Assembly (NCBI GenBank): GCA_023442495.1
Contig: JAEZZB010000122.1
Span: forward strand, 1 to 19,971
DNA length: 19,971 bases
Direction of reading: 5' to 3'
Source: Bacillota bacterium
GTDB lineage: Bacteria; Bacillota; Clostridia; Tissierellales; Peptoniphilaceae
Part shown: positions 14,051 to 19,971 of the stretch, one piece after another
How the letters are laid out: every line of letters begins with the position of its first letter
Numbering within the stretch: position 1 is the stretch's first letter
Translations under genes and position numbers: made by a program
Notes under the pieces: generated by a model
Database searches by the model: none
Told to the model about the DNA's origin: nothing
What the model saw: only the letters and a program-made list of their open reading frames with translations

Positions 14051-14118
14051 AGAATAATATTTAAATCAAATGGAATAAAAATATGAAATAAAGAAAATAT
14101 AAAAATAAAGGAGAAAAA

Positions 14119-16638
14119 ATGATAAAAAAATTCAAAAAAACAATAAGCTTTATTTTAGCAGTATTAATGATAATTTCATCAATAAATTTAAGCATGCCAA
14201 CTAAAAAAGTTGAGGCAGTAGGAGAAACGGTTACCATATATAGAAATACAAACGCAAAATCAGACTCGCCAGTATTTTTAGCAAAAGATGATTGGGGTGC
14301 AATGTGTGTAGACGCATTAGTACCATCACCAGTAAATCCAGGTGGAAGTGTAACATTTAGCTTGTCTGATACTTCAGCCGTAAATGATGATACAATTAAA
14401 AAAGTATTGTATTATATGGCAACACCACAAGGATATAATACATTTACTAGTGTAGCAAGTTCTGACACCGATTATTGGAGATGGAGTGGAAATCAAAATC
14501 CATGGCAATTTTCTGGAGCAGAGCATATATCATTAGAAGCATGGGACGGCTCTGGAGTTTATGGTGTAGGACAGTCTGAGGGTACATCAATAGATCAAAG
14601 ATCCTATAGATACCATATGGCACATTTCTTTGTGTCTGCTTATAGAGGTAATGCAAGTATATACTTTACTTCTGCAATTGAATCTATAAAGAGAATAGTT
14701 CCTAAATTACCTGCAGTTCCAGAAAATTTTGAAGTAAGATTTGTAACAAATAAGGTATTGGGTGGTAGATCTAGTACACAAAATAAAATGATTTGGAGAT
14801 TAGTTCAAAAAGTAAATTTATCACTTAAAAAAGAATCAACTCAACCAAATTATACATTAAATAATCCTAATTATTCATTGGCTGGAGCAGAATATAAATT
14901 ATATTCTTCATTAGATGATGTTAAAAATAATAAAAATAGTATCGGAACATTTACAACTAATGAAAAAGGTGAAACGAATACAATAGATGTAGAAAAAGGA
15001 ATATATTATGTAAGAGAAGTAAAAGCACCAAAAGGATATAAATTAGATGAAACAATTTATAAAGTAGTTGCAGAAAATCAAAATAATATATTTACAGTAA
15101 AAGATGAACCAAAAACAGACCCATTAGCATTAATGCTTAAAAAAGTAGATGAAAATGGAGAGGGGTTAAATGGAGCAATCTTTGAAGTTAACTACTATGA
15201 AAAGGTAACAGACAATGTAGACGGATTAACTCCAACATATACATGGCAATTTATGACAGATGAAGACGGATATTTAGGGTTAACAGATGATTATAGAGTT
15301 GGTGGAGATAAAATACCAAAAGACAGCGAGGGAAGTACACAAGGTTTTATTGGAACATATACATTTAGAGAAATCGAGGCTCTAGATGGTTATGAATTAG
15401 ATGATACACTCCAAATAAGAACTTTAACTGAAAATGGAGCAGAAAATGTTTTAGTTTATAATATACCAACACAAGAAAACAAATTAATAAGGGGAAATCT
15501 TGAATTATTAAAAATCGAAACTGGATCTAAGAACCCAGAAACAAATGAAGTTATTGGAGTTGCTAAAGCAGTATTTCAATTAGTTCAAGTCAATGGTGAA
15601 GAAGAAACAGTTTTAGGTGAATATGAAACAGATGAAAATGGTAGATTAGAAATCAAAGATTTACTAAAAGGAAATTATTATTTAGAAGAAATACAAGCAC
15701 CAGAGGGTTATTTTATTAATAAAGACAAAACAAGTTTTGAAGTAGCAGAAAGTGGGACAATTAATGTAGAACTTGAAAATGAAAGAATACCTAAAATTCA
15801 AACTACAGCGACTGATAAAGACGGTAAAAAAGAAATTATACCGAACAAAAAAATAGAATTAGTAGATATTGTTAAGTATGAACATTTAATAGTAGGCAAA
15901 GAATATGAAATGGTAGGACACTTAATGAATAAAGCTACTAATGAACCTATTTTAGATAAAGACGGAAATATAATTAAATCAAGTATATTATTTACACCAG
16001 AAGAAAGAAACGGAGAAGTAAGTTTAACTTTTGAAGTAGATGGAGATTTATTAGTTGGTAAAGAAGTTGTAGTATTTGAAACACTTTATAAAGATCAAAT
16101 AGAATTAGTAATTCATCATGATATAAATGATGATGGACAAACAGTAAGAGTTACCAATCCAAAAGGAAAGACACGTGCTAAATGGGAAAATGGAGAAAAA
16201 GAAGTAGAAGAGGGCAGAATATATAAATTGATAGATACCCTTGACTATGAAGATTTAATAGTAGGACAAGAATATAAATTAATAGGATATGTAGTATTAA
16301 AAGAAAATGGAGAGAAGAAAACACAAGCAAAAGAAATAAGGTTTACACCAGAAAGCAAAAATGGATCAGTAGATATTGAATTTGAAATAGATACAAATGG
16401 TTTAGGTGGAAAAGAACTTGTAGTATTTGAAGAAATATATGATTTAGATGGCAATTTAGTAATAGATCATAAAGATATAAATGATGATGAACAAACAGTT
16501 AGAGTTACAAGAAAACCAGATAAACCTACCATTCCAAATACAGTAGATAGTGGAATAATGTTATCAACTGTGTTGTTAACATTATCTTCAATAATCTTTT
16601 TATTCTTTAGAAGAAGACAAAGAAAATTAAGCAAATAA
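14119..16638 (+). CDS. Sortase-anchored surface protein with SpaA-like and VaFE domains
   Basis: This 839-residue adhesin or pilin-like protein has a signal peptide (about 1-33, cut near VEAVG). An N-terminal domain (about 36-200) resembles thioester domains: C63 in AMCVDALVP and the IKKVLYY motif are present. However, the segment expected to hold the bond-forming Gln (usually TQxAIW) reads YRYHMAHFFVSAYRG, so no thioester is evident. Three SpaA/Cna_B-like domains follow (about 231-330, 334-450, 458-555) with candidate isopeptide pairs K237/238-E300, K341/342-E418 and K465-E523/524. Two VaFE (Thr-Gln ester) domains come next (about 558-680 and 684-797), with VVVFE and LVVFE and closing GQTVRV and EQTVRV. 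The end has IPNTVD (805-810), a hydrophobic stretch and RRRQRK, a sorting signal with V in place of the G of LPXTG. AAAGGAG precedes the ATG. No sortase gene is in the window. Confidence 0.85.
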   Translation: MIKKFKKTISFILAVLMIISSINLSMPTKKVEAVGETVTIYRNTNAKSDSPVFLAKDDWGAMCVDALVPSPVNPGGSVTFSLSDTSAVNDDTIKKVLYYMATPQGYNTFTSVASSDTDYWRWSGNQNPWQFSGAEHISLEAWDGSGVYGVGQSEGTSIDQRSYRYHMAHFFVSAYRGNASIYFTSAIESIKRIVPKLPAVPENFEVRFVTNKVLGGRSSTQNKMIWRLVQKVNLSLKKESTQPNYTLNNPNYSLAGAEYKLYSSLDDVKNNKNSIGTFTTNEKGETNTIDVEKGIYYVREVKAPKGYKLDETIYKVVAENQNNIFTVKDEPKTDPLALMLKKVDENGEGLNGAIFEVNYYEKVTDNVDGLTPTYTWQFMTDEDGYLGLTDDYRVGGDKIPKDSEGSTQGFIGTYTFREIEALDGYELDDTLQIRTLTENGAENVLVYNIPTQENKLIRGNLELLKIETGSKNPETNEVIGVAKAVFQLVQVNGEEETVLGEYETDENGRLEIKDLLKGNYYLEEIQAPEGYFINKDKTSFEVAESGTINVELENERIPKIQTTATDKDGKKEIIPNKKIELVDIVKYEHLIVGKEYEMVGHLMNKATNEPILDKDGNIIKSSILFTPEERNGEVSLTFEVDGDLLVGKEVVVFETLYKDQIELVIHHDINDDGQTVRVTNPKGKTRAKWENGEKEVEEGRIYKLIDTLDYEDLIVGQEYKLIGYVVLKENGEKKTQAKEIRFTPESKNGSVDIEFEIDTNGLGGKELVVFEEIYDLDGNLVIDHKDINDDEQTVRVTRKPDKPTIPNTVDSGIMLSTVLLTLSSIIFLFFRRRQRKLSK

Positions 16639-16686
16639 ATTAAAAAGATGGCTAAAGATTTATTTAGCCATCTTTTTAATTTATTT
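16633..16686 (+). terminator. 24-bp bidirectional terminator between the surface protein and tRNA-Leu
   Basis: A perfect 24-bp stem (16633-16656 with 16663-16686), core AAGATGGCTAAA, closes on the 6-base loop GATTTA. The A-rich outer 5' arm and T-rich outer 3' arm let it terminate both the surface protein transcript and the tRNA on the opposite strand. The surface protein stop codon lies inside the stem. Confidence 0.85.
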
Positions 16687-16693
16687 TTATTGT

Positions 16694-16780
16694 TGGTGCC
16701 GGTGGTGGGACTCGAACCCACACACCCATACGGATAACAGATTTTGAGTCTGTCTCGTCTGCCAGTTCCGACACACCGGC
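16694..16780 (-). tRNA. tRNA-Leu (anticodon CAA), CCA encoded
   Basis: Read on the - strand it begins GCCGGTG and ends GCCGGC-A-CCA. The acceptor stem pairs, and the anticodon arm is ACAGA-CTCAAAA-TCTGT, which gives anticodon CAA for the codon UUG. The T arm carries GGTTCGAGTCC. An extra arm between anticodon and T arms and a length of 87 with CCA are as expected for a class II leucine tRNA. The good promoter upstream indicates a functional gene. tRNA-Leu genes are frequent integration sites, but I found no copy of its 3' end elsewhere in the window. Confidence 0.93.
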
Positions 16781-16791
16781 TAACAAATAAA

Positions 16792-16820
16792 ATAATAACA
16801 TTTTACACAAAAAATATCAA
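16792..16820 (-). promoter_or_regulatory. Promoter of tRNA-Leu
   Basis: On the - strand, TTGATA (16815-16820) and TATTAT (16792-16797) are 17 bp apart, and the -10 ends 11 bases before the mature 5' end of the tRNA. This is close to the sigma-70/sigma-A consensus. Confidence 0.65.
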
Positions 16821-16845
16821 GACTAAATAATACACCATTTTTATA

Positions 16846-16854
16846 TGTTATAAT
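16846..16854 (+). promoter_or_regulatory. Extended -10 promoter of polA-coaE
   Basis: TGTTATAAT is a perfect extended -10 element about 65 bases before the polA start. No clear -35 is seen at 17-bp spacing, which extended -10 promoters can do without. Confidence 0.5.
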
Positions 16855-16918
16855 TTAATAGATGATAGATTTGAAAGCTTAAGCTTTATTTTAAATTTAC
16901 TTACATAGGAAGGGAAGT

Positions 16919-19555
16919 ATGAAAAAAATATTATTAATTGACGGGTCAAGTTTAATATTTAGAGCGTTTTATGCTATTAGGAATTTGTCTACTAGAGAAG
17001 GCGTTCCTACTGGTGCAGTATATGGCTTTATAAATATGTATAATGCAGCACTTGAAAAAATAAATCCAGATTATGTGCTTGTTGCATTTGATAATGCTGG
17101 TCCAACTATTAGAACAAAAGAATTTGCTGAATATAAAGGAACAAGACAAAAGACTCCAGATGAATTAATTACTCAATTTGGGATGGTAAAAGATCTACTT
17201 GATTCATATAATGTTAAGCATATTGCACTTGATGATTATGAAGCTGATGATATTATTGGGACTTTATCACATGAAGCTACAAAAAGAGGGATACAATCGT
17301 ATATGCTTACTGGGGATAGAGACTATTTTCAATTAGTATCTGAAACAGCAAATGTGCTTTATACTAAAAAAGGAATTTCAACTTTAGAAATATATGATTT
17401 ACAAAAAGTTAAAGATCAATATGATTTAACACCTGAAAAATTGATTGAAGTTAAAGGTTTAATGGGAGATACATCAGACAATATACCAGGCGTACCAGGA
17501 GTAGGTGAAAAGACTGCTATTAAGCTAGTTAAAGAATATGGAGATATAGAATCAATATATGAAAATATTGATAAAATCAATGGAAAAGTATTAAATCAAA
17601 ATCTTAGAGATAATAAGGCACAAGCATTTATGTCAAGAAAATTAGGAAAAATTTATACTGATGTAAAACTTGATTTTGATATTAGTGATTTGAAGCTTAT
17701 TGAGCCAAATAGAAATGAATTATATGAAAAATACAAGGTATTGGAGTTTGGTAAATTGACTTCAGAGTTTTCTCCAAATACCGAAGAAACATTCAATTTT
17801 GAACCGTTAATAGTTGGGTTAAATAGAATGGCTGATGTATATCATTATGTCAAATCTGAAAAAAAACTTATTTTTGATATTATTTGTGAGGGTGACTATT
17901 TGAAAGAAAAACCAAGATATTTAGCAATAATGGGTAAGCAAAATCACGTATTGATTGTAGATTTAAAAAACAGTGAGCTTCCATTTGTAAATAAATTTAA
18001 AGAGTTATTTGAAGACGAAGAAATTGCAAAAATAGGATTTGATATAAAAAAATTAATAGTATTACTCGAAAAAATAGATATACATGTTAAACAAAATTAT
18101 CAAGATTTGATGATAATTTCATATTTAATTAATCCAAAAGGTGACTATTCATTAAAAGATATTGCATTTAGTGAATTAGAAAAAGATATTAAATCACTCG
18201 ATGAATATTTAGGAAAAGGTAAAAATAAGAAAACTTTAGAAAATTTAGAAATAGTTTATATAGAAGAATATCTAGCTATTAATTTATTTGTAATAGAAAA
18301 TAGTATCGATCAATTGCTTGAAAAACTTGAAGAAATAAATATGAAAGATTTGCTATTTAAAATCGATTTGCCACTTGTTCGAGTTCTTGCTGAAATGGAA
18401 ATGACAGGTATTGAAACTCATAAAGATGAGTTTGATAAAATTGATAAAGAAATATCTGAAAGACTTGAAATTACTATAAGTCGTATTTATGAATTAGCTG
18501 GTGAAGAGTTTAATATCAATTCTCCAAAACAACTTGGAGAAATTCTATTTGATAAATTGCAATTACCAGTTATTAAAAAGACTAAAACAGGCTATTCAAC
18601 AAATGCTGATGTACTTTCAAAACTTATGGACGTACATGAGATTATCCCTTTAATTGAAGAATATAGACAACTTGCTAAATTAAAGAGCACATATATTGAT
18701 GGATTAATTGCATATATTGCAGAAGATGGAAGAATTCATTCTAAATTTAATCAAACTATTGCTGCAACTGGAAGACTTAGCTCTACAGAGCCTAATTTAC
18801 AAAATATTCCAATCAAAACAGATGAAGGAAGATTGATAAGAAAGGCGTTTTTTGCAGGAAAAGACAGGAAACTTGTATCTGCTGACTATTCACAAATTGA
18901 ACTTAGAGTTTTAGCTGCACTTACTAAGGATGAAAATATGCTTGATGCATTTAAACATAATATAGATATTCACGCAAAGACAGCTTCTGAAGTATTTAAT
19001 GTCGATCTTGATAAAGTTACAAAAAGACAAAGATCAGATGCCAAAGCTGTAAACTTTGGTATTGTATATGGTATTTCTGATTATGGCTTATCTGAAGATT
19101 TGAATATTTCTAGGACTCGGGCAAAGGAATATATTGATGAATATTTAAAATCATATCCAAATATAAAAAAATATATGAAAGATATTGTTAAAAAAGCTAA
19201 AGATGATGGATATGTTGAAACTATGTTTAATAGAAGAAGATATATTACAGAGATTAGCTCATCAAACTTCAATGTAAGAAGTTTTGGGGAAAGAATTGCA
19301 TTAAATACACCAATACAAGGAACAGCTGCAGATATAATCAAAATTGCAATGATAAATGTATCAAATAGAATAAAAAAAGAAAGATTAATGTCGAGATTAA
19401 TTTTACAAATACATGACGAATTGATTATTGAAGCATATGATGATGAAATAGAAGATATTAAAAAGATATTGAAAGAAGAAATGGAAAATGCTGTTGATAT
19501 AGGTGTAAAACTTTTAGCAGAAGTTAAAGTAGGTGATAATTGGTATGAAATCTAG
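16919..19555 (+). CDS. polA: DNA polymerase I
   Basis: This 878-residue replication and repair polymerase fills gaps and removes RNA primers. The N-terminal 5' nuclease (about 1-290) shows LLIDGSSLIFRAFYA, DDYEADDIIGTL, LTGDRDYFQLV and LMGDTSDNIPGVPGVGEKTA. The middle domain (about 300-470) has the 3'-5' exonuclease fold, but its acidic motifs are degenerate (FDIIC where DTE is expected, GFDIKKL where an N-x-x-x-D motif is expected), so proofreading is probably absent, as in the Bacillus enzymes. The polymerase domain (about 490-878) has motif A DYSQIELR (D656), the O-helix segment KRQRSDAKAVNFGIVYG, and motif C HDE (832-834). ATG 16919 follows AGGAAGGGAAG. coaE overlaps its 3' end by 11 bases, which implies one transcript and coupled translation. 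Confidence 0.96.
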   Translation: MKKILLIDGSSLIFRAFYAIRNLSTREGVPTGAVYGFINMYNAALEKINPDYVLVAFDNAGPTIRTKEFAEYKGTRQKTPDELITQFGMVKDLLDSYNVKHIALDDYEADDIIGTLSHEATKRGIQSYMLTGDRDYFQLVSETANVLYTKKGISTLEIYDLQKVKDQYDLTPEKLIEVKGLMGDTSDNIPGVPGVGEKTAIKLVKEYGDIESIYENIDKINGKVLNQNLRDNKAQAFMSRKLGKIYTDVKLDFDISDLKLIEPNRNELYEKYKVLEFGKLTSEFSPNTEETFNFEPLIVGLNRMADVYHYVKSEKKLIFDIICEGDYLKEKPRYLAIMGKQNHVLIVDLKNSELPFVNKFKELFEDEEIAKIGFDIKKLIVLLEKIDIHVKQNYQDLMIISYLINPKGDYSLKDIAFSELEKDIKSLDEYLGKGKNKKTLENLEIVYIEEYLAINLFVIENSIDQLLEKLEEINMKDLLFKIDLPLVRVLAEMEMTGIETHKDEFDKIDKEISERLEITISRIYELAGEEFNINSPKQLGEILFDKLQLPVIKKTKTGYSTNADVLSKLMDVHEIIPLIEEYRQLAKLKSTYIDGLIAYIAEDGRIHSKFNQTIAATGRLSSTEPNLQNIPIKTDEGRLIRKAFFAGKDRKLVSADYSQIELRVLAALTKDENMLDAFKHNIDIHAKTASEVFNVDLDKVTKRQRSDAKAVNFGIVYGISDYGLSEDLNISRTRAKEYIDEYLKSYPNIKKYMKDIVKKAKDDGYVETMFNRRRYITEISSSNFNVRSFGERIALNTPIQGTAADIIKIAMINVSNRIKKERLMSRLILQIHDELIIEAYDDEIEDIKKILKEEMENAVDIGVKLLAEVKVGDNWYEI

Positions 19556-19971
19556 GATAATTGGATTAACTGGATCTATTGCTACGGGAAAATCTACTGT
19601 TTCAAACTATTTAAAAGAAAAGGGATATAAGGTAATTGATGCAGATGAGATAACTCATGAATTGATGCGAAAAGGAAATGTCAATTATAATCAAATAGTT
19701 AAATATTTCGGCTGTAAAATATTGGATGAAAATGAAGAAATTGATAGAAAAAAATTATCAAAAATTGTATTTTCAGATGAAAACGAGTTAAAAATTCTAA
19801 ATAATTTGACCCATTCAAATATTTTTAATAAAATAAAAAAAACCATAGAAATTTCTGATGAAAAAATTATTTTTCTAGATATTGCATTATTAATCGAATT
19901 TATTAGAGATGAAAAATGGAATATTCACCTTGACGAAATTTGGCTAGTATATGTTGATAGAAATCTTCAAT
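19545..19971 (+). CDS. coaE: Dephospho-CoA kinase, 3' end beyond the window
   Basis: The first 142 codons are visible, reading MKSRIIGLTGSIATGKST and onward. The enzyme phosphorylates the ribose 3'-OH of dephospho-CoA, the last step of coenzyme A synthesis. Family features are the P-loop GSIATGKS (10-17), VIDADEI, LMRKG, a DRKKLSKIVFSD block and the IIFLDIALLIEF strand (usually DVPLLFE). ATG 19545 lies inside the last codons of polA, with AGGTG (19531-19535) 9 bases upstream. A polA-coaE pairing is common in Firmicutes. The gene is truncated only by the window edge. Confidence 0.92.
   Translation, partial: MKSRIIGLTGSIATGKSTVSNYLKEKGYKVIDADEITHELMRKGNVNYNQIVKYFGCKILDENEEIDRKKLSKIVFSDENELKILNNLTHSNIFNKIKKTIEISDEKIIFLDIALLIEFIRDEKWNIHLDEIWLVYVDRNLQ

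Noticed and set aside
16467..16721. Open frame on the - strand beginning MGSSPTTGTNNK
   Set aside because: It starts inside the tRNA-Leu gene and runs through the terminator into the surface protein gene. The MGSSPTTGT start is the usual artefact of tRNA 3' ends.
16694..16780. tRNA-Leu considered as an attachment site of an integrated element
   Set aside because: I could not find a repeat of the tRNA 3' end elsewhere in the window, and there is no integrase gene. An island in 10500-16690 remains possible by other evidence.

Overview
The window looks like chromosomal DNA from a low-GC Gram-positive anaerobe. It has very AT-rich codon use, strong AGGAGG-type ribosome binding sites, a PTS of the galactitol family, and a sortase-type surface protein with SpaA/Cna_B-like and VaFE repeats. 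Peptoniphilaceae-like Firmicutes (Parvimonas, Helcococcus, Peptoniphilus, Finegoldia) would fit, but the genus is a guess.

Region 1 (1-7350) is a catabolic operon. After the 3' end of a Y-family DNA polymerase gene (1-291) and about 440 non-coding bases, seven genes run on the + strand with almost no gaps. They encode a PRD-type regulator with its own EIIB and EIIA domains, a KDPGal-type aldolase, EIIA, EIIB and EIIC of a galactitol-family PTS, a DgoD-type galactonate dehydratase, and a small membrane-anchored protein. A strong hairpin ends the operon. There is no sugar-acid kinase. The simplest reading is that the PTS imports the sugar acid as its 6-phosphate, the dehydratase makes the 2-keto-3-deoxy-6-phosphate, and the aldolase splits it to pyruvate and glyceraldehyde-3-phosphate.

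Region 2 (7350-10500) is DNA repair. A complete DinB-like polymerase with a clamp-binding motif is paralogous to the fragment at the window start. It converges with a compact UvrD/PcrA-type helicase on the - strand.

Region 3 (10500-16690) looks accessory and partly decayed. It holds a GC-richer stretch with a dead start codon, a small protein with QMxEIRxGL repeats (which I associate with integrative elements), a G5-domain protein apparently cut by an IS150-type insertion sequence, and a large surface protein with a variant sorting signal. The insertion sequence has an A7 frameshift site and an unusually structured, GC-rich 3' non-coding segment. A 24-bp hairpin closes the region against a tRNA-Leu(CAA) gene on the - strand.

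Region 4 (16790-19971) is housekeeping: polA, followed by coaE overlapping it by 11 bases and running off the window.

The most interesting points are the kinase-less galactonate/PTS operon, the structured RNA-like segment inside the insertion sequence, the IS-broken G5 gene, and the surface protein with an apparently non-thioester N-terminal domain and an IPNTV sorting motif.
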